DNA from: Microvirga sp052115485
Lineage (GTDB): Bacteria > Pseudomonadota > Alphaproteobacteria > Rhizobiales > Beijerinckiaceae
DNA length: 64,000 bases
Reading direction: 5' to 3'
NCBI RefSeq assembly: GCF_052115485.1
Contig: NZ_JBFRGU010000004.1
Span: 522,079 to 586,078 of the forward strand
This document shows positions 25,649-34,125 of this stretch, in pieces. The translations under genes were made by a program, and so were the position numbers. The notes below the pieces were generated by a model. The model was not told the origin of the DNA and did no database searches. It saw only the letters and a program-made list of their open reading frames with translations. Position 1 is the first letter of the stretch. The number at the start of each line of letters is the position of its first letter.

Positions 25649-26605
25649 TTATTTTTCGGCAGGTTGCCAGAGCGTTAACAGACCGTCAAGCTGCGTTGCG
25701 GCGGATGCGCGCCGAATGCTCTCTGCCACTTGCTCAAATCCGAACATATCGGCCCCGAATGCCGCCCAGACGAAGGGCGACAGGCTGCTTTCGCCGCGCG
25801 GCCGCCAGTCCCGCACCGGGAGGCCGGGATGCACACCTTTTTCCTTTTCGAGCCAGGCGACGGCATCCCGCTCGGTTCCGAGCGCATCGACGAGTTTCAA
25901 CGGCACCCCCTGATGCCCGCTGAAAATCTGGCCGGTGGAGACCGTGGCCAGCTCGGAATCGTTCATGCCGCGCCGGTCGCGCACGATACGTTTGAACCAG
26001 TCGTAAGTATCGTTGACCACCGATTGCAAGGCGGCCCGGGCCTCAGGACTCGTCGGGGTGAACCCGCTGGGCTCCGCCTTCAGCGGCGCGGACTTCACCG
26101 TGTCGACCTTCACACCCAGTTTGTCGAGGAGTTGGGACACTTCCGGATATTGGAAAAGCACACCGATCGAACCGACAAGGGACGTTTCGCGCGCCACGAT
26201 ATGATCAGCGGCGATCGCCGTGATGTATCCGCCGGACGCCGCCGTCCCGTCGACGAAAGCGACAAGCGGTTTTCTCTGGGACAGCGTGCGGATATTGCGG
26301 AAAAGCTCCTCGGAACCGGTCGTGGTTCCACCAGGCGAATTGATCGAGATCACGACCCCGGCGACCGATTTCTGCCGCCCCACCTGCTGCATGAGATCGG
26401 CTATCCGCCGATTTCCGGTGATCACGCCATTGATGGAAATGCGCGCGATATGCGTCTGCCCCGGAATCAGGCCCAGCCGATCGGCCGCCGCATAACCCAG
26501 CGCCAGAACGCCGACGATCAAGGCAACAAGCCCCATGAATCGCCAGAAACTCAGCTTCCGGCGCAGACGCTGGCGGTCGGCAATCGCTTCGGCATCCATG
26601 GACAT
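25649..26605 (-). CDS. sppA: Signal peptide peptidase SppA
   Basis: 318-residue single-domain SppA (S49), a membrane-anchored serine protease with a Ser-Lys dyad that degrades leftover signal peptides. One N-terminal membrane helix (about 22-42), SINSPGGTTTGSEELF, catalytic serine in VDGTAASGGYITA, and the lysine region VDTVKSAPLKAEPSGF. ATG 26605 (MSMDAEAIADRQ) is chosen; the frame stays open upstream without family similarity. Lies between rpsA and ihfB as in other alphaproteobacteria. Confidence 0.92.
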   Translation of the reverse strand: MSMDAEAIADRQRLRRKLSFWRFMGLVALIVGVLALGYAAADRLGLIPGQTHIARISINGVITGNRRIADLMQQVGRQKSVAGVVISINSPGGTTTGSEELFRNIRTLSQRKPLVAFVDGTAASGGYITAIAADHIVARETSLVGSIGVLFQYPEVSQLLDKLGVKVDTVKSAPLKAEPSGFTPTSPEARAALQSVVNDTYDWFKRIVRDRRGMNDSELATVSTGQIFSGHQGVPLKLVDALGTERDAVAWLEKEKGVHPGLPVRDWRPRGESSLSPFVWAAFGADMFGFEQVAESIRRASAATQLDGLLTLWQPAEK

Positions 26606-26727
26606 GGGATCAGGGTCTTTCGAAAAGGCTAAGCTTTTGGCGTTGCAGACAATATTTCGAAAAGAGATAGAGCGGCAAGAGAAGAGGCCAACAAAAAGGG
26701 CATCTTCTTCCCAGGAAAAGAAACGCC

Positions 26728-27171
26728 TCAGTGCGGCTTCAGGTCCTTTCTTATGAAGGACGCTATTTCCACCTCCTCCATCAGCACTGGAGTCCGGTGA
26801 TGCCCAGTGATTGCTCCGAACAACGACCCTTTGAGGCGCAGACGACGACCGATCCATCTTCTGAGCTGGGAATATTGAGCGCCGCTCAAAACAAGCTGGA
26901 TCCGTGTAACCTTCTCCACCGCATCGCCCAAGCCATCGTCGGCCGCATTCACGCAAAAAGACCGGGTTGGCTTTAGAAAGAAATACGTTTCGGCTACGTC
27001 GCCTTCGGCAACGCTTTGATAATTCGGGGGCCCTGGATATGTCGCACGCATCAGCACGCCTTCGATCGCGACAGGGTTCTCATAAGACAAGCAGTCAGAA
27101 GCCTGCGCCTTCACGCTAAGCGCTCCGACGAAAGCGAGCGAAAGACAGGCGGCGCGGATAAAGACCTGCAT
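26728..27171 (-). CDS. Secreted DUF4431-like protein
   Basis: 147-residue exported protein: signal peptide MQVFIRAACLSLAFVGALSV with cleavage after KAQA-S, then a small domain with two cysteines (SDCLSYENPVAIEGVL and FCVNAADD) and the DUF4431-like ending VLSGAQYSQLRRWIGRRLRL..LFGAITGHHRTPVLM. No enzyme motif is visible. ATG 27171 is the start that gives an ordinary signal peptide; the frame is open 14 codons further. It is inserted between rpsA (with its own terminator) and sppA, on the same strand, and is an accessory gene. Confidence 0.75.
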   Translation of the reverse strand: MQVFIRAACLSLAFVGALSVKAQASDCLSYENPVAIEGVLMRATYPGPPNYQSVAEGDVAETYFFLKPTRSFCVNAADDGLGDAVEKVTRIQLVLSGAQYSQLRRWIGRRLRLKGSLFGAITGHHRTPVLMEEVEIASFIRKDLKPH

Positions 27172-27226
27172 CGGGACAACCTTTCGATATGTTATCCTGG
27201 TTATCCTCATCACCGCCTGACGCCAA

Positions 27227-27259
27227 CAAAAAACCCGCGCGATGGATCGCGCGGGTTTT
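27227..27259 (-). terminator. Intrinsic terminator of rpsA
   Basis: AAAACCCGCGCGAT / ATCGCGCGGGTTTT, followed on the minus strand by TTTTTTG; 50 bp after the rpsA stop. Confidence 0.9.
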
Positions 27260-27308
27260 CGAAGAAAATCTCCGGACGAGTCCGGAGATGATGATCCCGT
27301 GAAGGATC

Positions 27309-29006
27309 TTACTTCTTGTCCTTGGCCTTCAAGGCTGCACCCAGGATGTCGCCGAGCGACGCGCCCGAATCGGCCGAGCCGTACTGCGCCATCGCTTCCT
27401 TCTCCTCAGCGACCTCGAGGGCCTTGACGGAGACGGTGACGCGGCGAGCCTTGCGGTCGAACTGGGTCACGCGGGCATCGAGCTTCTCACCGGCAGCGAA
27501 ACGCTCGGGGCGCTGGTCGGCGCGGTCGCGGGCGAGTTCGTTGCGCTTGATGAAGGTGGAGAGGTCGGTATCGACGATCTTCACCTCGAGGCCGCCGTCC
27601 TTCACCTCGAGAACCTCACAGGTGACGATCTGGCCCTTCTTGAGTTCGCCGGCTTCCGCGAAGGGGTCGCCTGCGAGCTGCTTGATGCCGAGCGAGATGC
27701 GCTCCTTCTCGACGTCCACGTCGAGAACCTGGGCGCGCACGATATCGCCCTTCTTGAAGTCGTCGATGACCTGCTCGCCCGGACGGTTCCAGTCGAGGTC
27801 CGAGAGGTGGACCATGCCGTCGACATCGTTCTCGAGGCCGATGAACAGACCGAATTCGGTCTTGTTCTTGACTTCGCCTTCGACTTCCGAACCGACAGGA
27901 TGCTTCTCGGCGAAGGCTTCCCACGGGTTCTGCAGGGTCTGCTTGAGACCGAGCGAGATGCGGCGCTTGACCTGATCGACTTCGAGGATGACGACCTCAA
28001 CTTCTTGCGAAGTGGAGATGATCTTGCCCGGATGGACGTTCTTCTTCGTCCAGGACATCTCGGAGACGTGGATGAGGCCTTCGATGCCCGGCTCCAGCTC
28101 AACGAACGCACCGTAATCGGTGATGTTCGTGACGCGGCCCTTGAGCTTGGCGTCGACCGGGTAGCGGGCGGCGATGCCTTCCCACGGATCGGCGAGCAGC
28201 TGCTTGATGCCGAGCGAGATGCGGTGCGTCTCGTGGTTGATCTTGATGATCTTGACCTTGACCGTCTGGCCGATGGTGACCACCTCGGACGGGTGGTTCA
28301 CGCGGCGCCATGCCATGTCGGTGACGTGCAACAGGCCGTCGATGCCGCCCAGATCAACGAACGCACCGTATTCGGTGATGTTCTTGACCACGCCGTCGAT
28401 GACCTGACCCTCTTCGAGGTTGGCCACGAGCTCGGAGCGTTGCTCGGCGCGGCTCTCTTCGAGAACCGTACGGCGCGACACGACGATGTTGCCGCGGCGG
28501 CGATCCATCTTGAGGATCTGGAACGGCTGAGCCACGCCCATGAGCGGGGTGACGTCGCGCACGGGGCGGATATCGACTTGGCTGCGCGGCAGGAACGCCA
28601 CTGCGCCGTCGAGATCGACGGTGTAGCCGCCCTTGACCTGGTTGAAGATGACGCCATTGACGCGCTCTTGAGCCTCGAAGGCCTTCTCGAGCTTCACCCA
28701 CGACTCTTCGCGGCGAGCCTTGTCGCGCGAGATGACGGCTTCGCCGAGAGCGTTTTCGATGCGCTCGACATAAACCTCGACCTCATCGCCGACGTTGATC
28801 GTCTGATCGCGATTGGGGCCGGCAAATTCCTTGAGAGCGACGCGACCTTCGGTCTTGGCGCCGATATCGATGACCGCGACGTCTTTCTCGATCGCGACCA
28901 CTTTGCCCTTCACGACCGAGCCTTCGCTGATCTCGTTCGTACGGAAGGATTCTTCGAGCAGGGCCGCGAAATCTTCACGGCTCGGCTGTTGCAGTGCTGC
29001 AGACAT
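27309..29006 (-). CDS. rpsA: 30S ribosomal protein S1
   Basis: 565-residue S1 built from six OB-fold S1 repeats; recurring signatures are GAFVDLGGIDGLLHVTDM, GAFVELEPGIEGLIHVSEM and GLFIGLENDVDGMVHLSDL, with LGIKQL/LGLKQT closing successive repeats. It binds mRNA on the 30S subunit and helps start translation. ATG 29006 is preceded by AGGAG at a proper distance. The usual upstream cmk gene is missing; instead a 650-bp gap and a + strand DUF5996 gene follow. Its terminator is at 27227. Confidence 0.97.
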   Translation of the reverse strand: MSAALQQPSREDFAALLEESFRTNEISEGSVVKGKVVAIEKDVAVIDIGAKTEGRVALKEFAGPNRDQTINVGDEVEVYVERIENALGEAVISRDKARREESWVKLEKAFEAQERVNGVIFNQVKGGYTVDLDGAVAFLPRSQVDIRPVRDVTPLMGVAQPFQILKMDRRRGNIVVSRRTVLEESRAEQRSELVANLEEGQVIDGVVKNITEYGAFVDLGGIDGLLHVTDMAWRRVNHPSEVVTIGQTVKVKIIKINHETHRISLGIKQLLADPWEGIAARYPVDAKLKGRVTNITDYGAFVELEPGIEGLIHVSEMSWTKKNVHPGKIISTSQEVEVVILEVDQVKRRISLGLKQTLQNPWEAFAEKHPVGSEVEGEVKNKTEFGLFIGLENDVDGMVHLSDLDWNRPGEQVIDDFKKGDIVRAQVLDVDVEKERISLGIKQLAGDPFAEAGELKKGQIVTCEVLEVKDGGLEVKIVDTDLSTFIKRNELARDRADQRPERFAAGEKLDARVTQFDRKARRVTVSVKALEVAEEKEAMAQYGSADSGASLGDILGAALKAKDKK

Positions 29007-29330
29007 ATGATCTCCTGAATGGCCCAGTTTTAAGGGGCAACGCCGGCGGCTCGTGTTACGGATCGTCCCCAACCGCCGCTGCCAGGGACGCCCCTCTAGG
29101 GCCATGTCCAAGGCATGCCGCTTTAAAAAGCGGGCCGGCGTATCGCCGGCGGATGGAAAACGTGCGACCCGAAAGGACGTCTTTTAACGCCGTAAGGGCA
29201 CGCTCTCGCGCGCCACACCTGCACCGTCTTCATCGGCGTCTTTTCGGATAGGTCGGTCATTTAGTGCACTTTGCCCGGAGAAACAAGCTTTCGCGCGGGC
29301 CGATAACGACCCGAGTTTGGTCCGCGCTCT
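29007..29330. other. rpsA upstream region, no gene seen
   Basis: 324 bp between the rpsA start and a family A repeat. It should hold the rpsA promoter and leader, read on the minus strand; short GC hairpins such as GCCGGCG / CGCCGGC are present. I see no convincing gene in either strand and no cmk remnant. Confidence 0.6.
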
Positions 29331-29487
29331 TCCCTCCCCCTTGCGGGGAGGGGTAGGGGTGGGGGTTGAAAAGTCAGAGCGTTGCCTGTGATCCGGCAAG
29401 CAGGAAAGCTGCTACAGCGCCAGACGTATGAAAGTTTCACCCGGTCAGACGACCCCCACCCTTCATCCCTCCCGCAAGGGGGAGGGA
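29331..29487. repeat. Dispersed palindromic repeat, family A, copy 3
   Basis: TCCCTCCCCCTTGCGGGGAG .. GGTAGGGGTGGGGGTT paired with GACCCCCACCCTTCATCCC..CCCGCAAGGGGGAGGGA. It differs from the other copies in its middle segment. Confidence 0.85.
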
Positions 29488-29657
29488 AACCTGCGCCTCA
29501 TCCCTCATCAAGAAGCCTGCGCCTTATCCTCACCAACTGAGTCACGACTCGCGGGCCCGGGCTTTCCGGCTGCCCGGGCAGCCTTATCTACCGGACGGAG
29601 GGAGCGATCCGCCACTTGCGCGGAGCTTCGATGATCCATCTCACGACAGGTCGCACC

Positions 29658-30614
29658 ATGAATCACGCCATCACAGACTGGCCGGATCTCCCTTATCCGG
29701 CCTGGCGGGACACCGCCGTCACCCTCCAGCTTTGGACCCAGATCGTGGGCAAGGTCCGGCTGTCGTTGACGCCGTGGCTGAACCATGGCTGGCAGGTAAC
29801 GCTCTATGTCACAGCCCGGGGCCTGGGCACATCCCCGATCCCCTTCGGTCACGAGATCCTCGAAATCGAGTTCGATTTCATCGACCATCGCCTGAAGGCG
29901 CGCACGAGCCGGGGCGAGGAAGGCTCGTTCGCCCTCGAACCGCAGACCGTCGCCGCCTTCTATCGCCGGGTCATGGATCTTCTGGCAGGTCTCGGGGTCG
30001 CGGTTTCCATCAACGAGATGCCGAACGAAATGCCGGACGCCATCCCCTTCTCGCAGGACAAGACTCATTCGGCTTATGACGCCGCAGCCTCCAATCACTT
30101 CTGGCGCGCGCTGGTCCAGGTCGACCGGGTGTTCAAGCTGTTCCGGAGCAGCTTTCTCGGCAAAGCGAGCCCGGTTCATTTCTTCTGGGGCAGTTTCGAC
30201 CTTGCCGTGACCCGGTTCTCCGGGCGGATGGCCCCGCTCCATCCGGGCGGCGTTTCGGGATTGCCCGATGACGTCACCCGGGAGGCTTATTCTCATGAGG
30301 TGAGCAGCGCCGGCTTCTGGCCCGGCAGTGACGCCTTCCCACAGGCCGCCTTCTATTCCTACGCCTATCCGGAGCCGCAGGGCTTTCGCGACCGGCCGGT
30401 GACGCCCGGCGCGTCTTTCGACACAAAGCTCGGCGAGTTCATCCTGCCTTACGATGTGGTTCGAAACGCCGCTTCTCCGGATAACGTCCTGCTCGACTTC
30501 CTGACGCAGACCTATACGGCTGCGGCCGAGACCGGCCACTGGGATCGGGCAGCGCTGGAATGTGCCCTGGGCGTTCCGGCCCAACCGCGCACTCTATCCT
30601 CCGCGCGCGGCTGA
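29658..30614 (+). CDS. DUF5996 family protein
   Basis: 318-residue cytoplasmic protein. The N-terminal WPDLPYPAWRDTAVTLQLWT and QIVGKVRLSLTPWLNH, the middle VFKLFRSSFLGKASPVHFFW with GSFDLAVTRFSGR, and FYSYAYPEP are the conserved blocks of DUF5996, a family without known function. No signal or membrane helix. Start uncertain: ATG 29658 begins next to the conserved block, but ATG 29631 has a better ribosome site (GGAG). It stands alone between repeats and is probably an accessory gene. Confidence 0.85.
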   Translation: MNHAITDWPDLPYPAWRDTAVTLQLWTQIVGKVRLSLTPWLNHGWQVTLYVTARGLGTSPIPFGHEILEIEFDFIDHRLKARTSRGEEGSFALEPQTVAAFYRRVMDLLAGLGVAVSINEMPNEMPDAIPFSQDKTHSAYDAAASNHFWRALVQVDRVFKLFRSSFLGKASPVHFFWGSFDLAVTRFSGRMAPLHPGGVSGLPDDVTREAYSHEVSSAGFWPGSDAFPQAAFYSYAYPEPQGFRDRPVTPGASFDTKLGEFILPYDVVRNAASPDNVLLDFLTQTYTAAAETGHWDRAALECALGVPAQPRTLSSARG

Positions 30615-30638
30615 GAGGGTGGGATGAACACCCTCTAC

Positions 30639-30781
30639 CGTCATTCCGGGGCGCCGCAGGCGAACCCGGAACCCATAACCACTGGTGTCGCCGGATAAGG
30701 AACGACGGCCATCGTTGTGCCCTTTCGGTCACCCTTAGCGGCTCTAGGTTCCGGGTTCCGCTGCGCGGCCCCGGAATGACG
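30639..30781. repeat. Palindromic repeat, family B-like, copy 2
   Basis: CGTCATTCCGGGGCGCCGCA..GAACCCGGAACCC faces GGTTCCGGGTTCC..GGCCCCGGAATGAC, downstream of the DUF5996 gene. Typical Rhizobiales TCATTCCGGGG/CCCCGGAATGA element. Confidence 0.85.
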
Positions 30782-30861
30782 GAGGGGTAGTGGCTCGGAA
30801 TGGCGGGAGAGGTGGTGGCACACCATTGACCCTTTGCCCCGTTCCCGTGTTATCTCGGTGC

Positions 30862-31052
30862 CGGAGCCGGCCGCAGCCGGTTCTGGGGTCTAGAAGCCCC
30901 TCGTTAGGCGGCTGGCATCAGCCGTTAGTGATGCCTTCCCAGCCCATGGCCGGGGAGGTGCTGCCGTATGTCCAGGACGCAAGTCTAAAGGGCAGCGCAG
31001 CCGTCCTAGCGCGGTTTTCTAGCTCCCCGACCACCAGCGCCGCTGGTGGTCG
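30862..31052 (+). ncRNA. Candidate structured leader RNA before an XRE regulator
   Basis: A multi-helix fold can be drawn by eye. A first hairpin lies at 30864-30883 (loop CGCA). A closing helix joins GGGG-TCTAGAA... at 30885-30895 with TTCTAG-CT-CCCC at 31017-31028. Inside are hairpins CGGCTG/CAGCCG (30909-30924), CCTTCCC/GGGGAGG (30934-30958, inner GCC/GGC), CTGCC/GGCAG (30961-30995) enclosing GAC-GCAA-GTC, and GCGC/GCGC (30995-31012). An 11-bp hairpin at 31028-31052 ends just before the ribosome site. AGGACG (30974) can also pair with CGTCCT (31002). A TTGACC at 30826 could be a -35 box. Not matched to a known family. Confidence 0.55.
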
Positions 31053-31076
31053 CCACCGCCAAAGAGGGGAGTTTTC

Positions 31077-31490
31077 ATGAGCACGTCGCCTAACCGCGCC
31101 AGAGCGCCAAGCGCCCAACCAACCGCCGCCAAATCACCCAATGCGGCCGACCGGCGTATCGGTCAGCGCGTGCGCTTGAGGCGTCTTGCCATCGGGTTGA
31201 GCCAGGAGAAACTAGCCCAGGCGCTCGGGATCACCTTCCAACAGGTCCAGAAATATGAGCGAGGCACCAACCGCATCGGCGCGAGCCGCCTGCAGGAGAT
31301 CGCGCGGGTCTTAAGCGTTCCGGTCGCGTCCTTCTACGACGCGGAGGCTCAGGCCGCGGGATCGCTGACGGCTGTCCTCGACACGCCGCAGAGCCTGCCC
31401 CTGCTCCAGGCCTTCACCGCCATCGCTCATCCTGACCTGCGCCGTCAGGCGCTAGAGCTGGTACGAGCCATCGCCAAAGTGAAGGCGTAA
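31077..31490 (+). CDS. XRE-family transcriptional regulator
   Basis: 137-residue regulator: a disordered, Ala/Pro-rich N-terminal 23 residues, then a Cro/CI-type helix-turn-helix (RIGQRVRLRRLAIGLSQ, LAQALGITFQQVQKYERG, RIGASRLQEIARVLSVPV) and a short C-terminal tail (LPLLQAFTAIAHPDLRRQAL). This architecture is common in Rhizobiales. GAGGGGAG at 31065-31072 is the ribosome site. It follows the structured RNA at 30862-31052, which would be its 5' leader. Target genes are unknown. Confidence 0.88.
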   Translation: MSTSPNRARAPSAQPTAAKSPNAADRRIGQRVRLRRLAIGLSQEKLAQALGITFQQVQKYERGTNRIGASRLQEIARVLSVPVASFYDAEAQAAGSLTAVLDTPQSLPLLQAFTAIAHPDLRRQALELVRAIAKVKA

Positions 31491-31506
31491 CCCGACATGA
31501 CGGGGG

Positions 31507-32133
31507 TCAGATCGGCACTTCCGACCGCCGCGCCTGGGCCACGGCCCATTCGAGGGCCCGCTCCAGCCTGTCGTTGCCCCAGAACATCTCGCCGTCCTCG
31601 GCAAAGAAGGTCGGCGCGCCGAAGATCCCGCGCGATTGGGCCTCCTCACTCATCCGGCGCAGGCGCGTCTTGACGGGCTCACTCTCGGCCTCATCGAGCA
31701 CCACCGCCGCATCCTGACCGAGATCTGTCAGAATTTCGGCCAGAAGAACCGGATCGCTGATATTGCGGCCCTTGCCGAATTCGGCCGTATACACCGCGCG
31801 GGTGAAGGCCGGGGCCCAGCCCGGCTCTCCGCCGAGAAGAGCGACGCGGGCGGCGAGCAGGCCGTTCTGCGGGAAGGGATCCGGCCGCACGAAGGGAATG
31901 CGGAGCTGTGCCGCCTCACGCTCCATGTCGCGCCACATATAGCGGCCCTTGCCGGGAAAGAGGTTGAAGGGCGAGGAGGTCCACCCTTGAGCCGCGAAGA
32001 TCGGCCCAAGCAGAAACGGGCGCCAGAACAACCCGACCCCGGCCTCTTCCGCCGCCGCCTCGATGCGCATGGCGGTGAGGTAGGAATAGGTCGAGGCGAA
32101 GTCGTACCAGAATTCGAGGATCGGCCGACGCAT
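31507..32133 (-). CDS. 2-hydroxychromene-2-carboxylate isomerase (DsbA-like fold)
   Basis: 208-residue member of the kappa-GST/DsbA-like HCCA isomerase family. N-terminal LEFWYDFASTYSYLTAMRIE holds the family's F-x-D-x-x-S-P/T-Y-S pattern; FWRPFLLGPIF and SRGIFGAPTFFAEDGEMFWG with NDRLERAL close the fold. No CxxC, so it is not a disulfide oxidoreductase. True substrate is unknown; family members act in naphthalene-type aromatic breakdown or are of general GSH-linked function. ATG 32133 is preferred over GTG 32142. Convergent with the XRE gene. Confidence 0.87.
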   Translation of the reverse strand: MRRPILEFWYDFASTYSYLTAMRIEAAAEEAGVGLFWRPFLLGPIFAAQGWTSSPFNLFPGKGRYMWRDMEREAAQLRIPFVRPDPFPQNGLLAARVALLGGEPGWAPAFTRAVYTAEFGKGRNISDPVLLAEILTDLGQDAAVVLDEAESEPVKTRLRRMSEEAQSRGIFGAPTFFAEDGEMFWGNDRLERALEWAVAQARRSEVPI

Positions 32134-32360
32134 CGCGATCACTTCCCGCTGTTCTTCGAAATGATAAGGGTCTCAAGGTGGGGCCTCGCTTTTGCAAAGC
32201 CGGCTCGCCTTTCGATGCGTTTGCCTATCCTATCCCCGTGCGTTCCAACAGGGCCGCGTTTTCCGAGCGGGGATGCCACCAGCGCATGACGATTGCCCGT
32301 TGCGCGGCTCAAGCTTCCGTTCTAAGTCGCGGGTTCCTTATCATTTTGGACATCAAGACC

Positions 32361-33593
32361 ATGGCTTCGAAGCGCGTGAACAAGGTCGTGCTCGCCTATT
32401 CCGGCGGCCTCGACACCTCGATCATCCTCAAGTGGTTGCAGACCACCTACGGCTGCGAGGTGGTGACCTTCACCGCCGATCTCGGCCAGGGCGAGGAGCT
32501 GGAGCCGGCCCGCAAGAAGGCCGAGCTGCTCGGCATCAAGCCGGAAAACATCTTCATCGAGGACCTGCGCGACGAATTCGTGCGCGACTACGTGTTCCCG
32601 ATGTTCCGCGCCAACGCGCAATACGAGGGCCTGTACCTGCTCGGCACCTCGATTGCCCGTCCGCTGATCGCCAAGAAGCAGATCGAAATCGCCGAGAAGG
32701 TCGGGGCCGACGCGGTCGCCCACGGCGCCACCGGCAAAGGTAACGACCAGGTCCGTTTCGAGCTCGGCTATTATGCCCTGAAGCCGGACGTGACCGTGAT
32801 CGCCCCCTGGCGCGAATGGGATCTGCGCTCCCGCGAACAGCTCATCGCCTTCGCCGAGCAGAACCAGATCCCGATCGCCAAGGACAAGCGCGGTGACGCG
32901 CCCTTCTCCGTCGACGCCAATCTCCTGCACGCCTCTTCCGAGGGCAAAGTGCTCGAGGATCCGGGTATCGAAGTGCCGGATTACGTCTACTCGCGCACCA
33001 ACGATCCGGAGAGTGCCCCCGACAAGCCGACCGTCATCTCCATCGACTTCGCCAAGGGCGACCCCGTCGCGATCGATGGCAAGAAGCTTGGGCCGGCGGA
33101 TCTTCTGGCCAAGCTCAACGAACTCGGCCGCCTCAACGGCATCGGCCGCCTCGACCTCGTCGAGAACCGCTTCGTCGGCATGAAGAGCCGCGGCATGTAC
33201 GAGACCCCCGGCGGCACCATTCTGGCGCTCGCTCACCGGGCTATCGAGTCGATCACGCTGGATCGCGGCGCCGCTCACCTCAAGGACGAGCTGATGCCGA
33301 AATACGCCGAGCTGATCTATAACGGCTTCTGGTTCTCGCCGGAGCGCGAGATGCTCCAGGTTCTCATCGACAAGAGCCAGGAATTCGTCACCGGCGAAGT
33401 GAAGCTGAAGCTCTATAAGGGCGGCGTCCACATCATCGGCCGCGAGAGCCCCTATTCGCTCTACGACCAGGATCTCGTGACCTTCGAAGAAGGCGCCGTC
33501 GCCTACGACCACCGCGACGCCGCAGGCTTCATCAAGCTCAACGCGCTGCGGTTGCGGACACTGGCTCAGCGGAAGAAGAAGCTGGGGCTGTAA
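32361..33593 (+). CDS. argG: Argininosuccinate synthase
   Basis: 410-residue ATP-dependent ligase joining citrulline and aspartate in arginine synthesis. PP-loop VVLAYSGGLDTSIIL at the N-terminus; then YEGLYLLGTSIARPLIAKK, HGATGKGNDQVRFE, and SRGMYETPGGTIL. ATG 32361 is the conserved start (MASKRVNKVVLAYSGG) although the frame is open 61 codons further. Monocistronic; a family B repeat follows the stop after 8 bp. Confidence 0.97.
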   Translation: MASKRVNKVVLAYSGGLDTSIILKWLQTTYGCEVVTFTADLGQGEELEPARKKAELLGIKPENIFIEDLRDEFVRDYVFPMFRANAQYEGLYLLGTSIARPLIAKKQIEIAEKVGADAVAHGATGKGNDQVRFELGYYALKPDVTVIAPWREWDLRSREQLIAFAEQNQIPIAKDKRGDAPFSVDANLLHASSEGKVLEDPGIEVPDYVYSRTNDPESAPDKPTVISIDFAKGDPVAIDGKKLGPADLLAKLNELGRLNGIGRLDLVENRFVGMKSRGMYETPGGTILALAHRAIESITLDRGAAHLKDELMPKYAELIYNGFWFSPEREMLQVLIDKSQEFVTGEVKLKLYKGGVHIIGRESPYSLYDQDLVTFEEGAVAYDHRDAAGFIKLNALRLRTLAQRKKKLGL

Positions 33594-33601
33594 AACGATG
33601 C

Positions 33602-33706
33602 TGTCATCCCCGGCGAGCCGAAGGCGAGGGAAGGGGATCCATTGACAAGCCAAGCGCGCCTGATCGTGGATCCCCTTCCCCTCACTCCGTTCGGCCGGGA
33701 ATGACA
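33602..33706. repeat. Palindromic repeat, family B-like, copy 3
   Basis: TGTCATCCCCGGCGAGCCGA..GGGAAGGGGATCCA faces TGGATCCCCTTCCCC..TCGGCCGGGAATGACA, between argG and the frameshifted membrane gene. It overlaps the 3' end of that gene. Confidence 0.85.
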
Positions 33707-33986
33707 CGCATTTGACTCGCCGTGGATTGATCCAAAGGTCTCGGCTTGCGGCCGTGCGAGTAAACCATCCAGCGACCCCTTGTATCTCGATAGACGCCGT
33801 AAACGAGAGCCCACATTCGCGGCGGTTTGAGAGAAGCGAAACGATCTCGGCGAGGCCGCGCATCACCAGCCATGTCACGCCGAGCATTGTCATCGGTATG
33901 CTGACAAGCCAGAGGGCCTGAACCCACTCCGGTGAGGTTTGGAATTTACTGAGAAGATCCGCCCATGCGGAATACGGCTGGTTCAT
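33682..33986 (-). pseudogene. Small membrane protein gene with a frameshift
   Basis: Reading from ATG 33986 the first frame gives MNQPYSAWADLLSKFQTSPE then a membrane helix (VQALWLVSIPMTMLGVTWLVM) and RGLAEIVSLL. The family-like continuation PPRMWALVYGVYRDTRGRWM VYSHGRKPR is in the next frame, beginning around 33822. The switch falls near 33822-33842 at a CTTCTCTCAAACCG stretch. One base gained or lost there would restore a protein of about 90-100 residues; otherwise it is a pseudogene or a read error. The second frame runs into the family B repeat and stops at 33682. Function unknown. Confidence 0.6.
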
Positions 33987-34064
33987 TATGAACACCAGAA
34001 AGTGGCACAATCACCAAATCGCATTCATGGTTTCCTTTAAATGCTCATTCTGGTGGCCATTAAG

Positions 34065-34085
34065 ACTATAATTACATATTATAGT
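34065..34085. promoter_or_regulatory. Inverted repeat, likely operator of the XRE gene
   Basis: ACTATAAT-TACAT-ATTATAGT, perfect 8-bp arms, in an AT-rich island 41 bp before the start of the small XRE regulator and also upstream of the oppositely oriented frameshifted gene. Autoregulation is inferred. Confidence 0.6.
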
Positions 34086-34125
34086 TGATAAACTTTGCCT
34101 GTCAAAAGCCTCACTTCGCTTGTGC

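Noticed and set aside
30790..31080. A 96-codon open frame across the structured RNA
   Set aside because: Composition is repeat-like and the frame follows the helix arms; the RNA fold explains the sequence better.
32322..33680. Long minus-strand frame continuing from the small membrane gene across argG
   Set aside because: It opposes the conserved argG; only the first 50 or so codons resemble a protein, and the proper continuation is in another frame.
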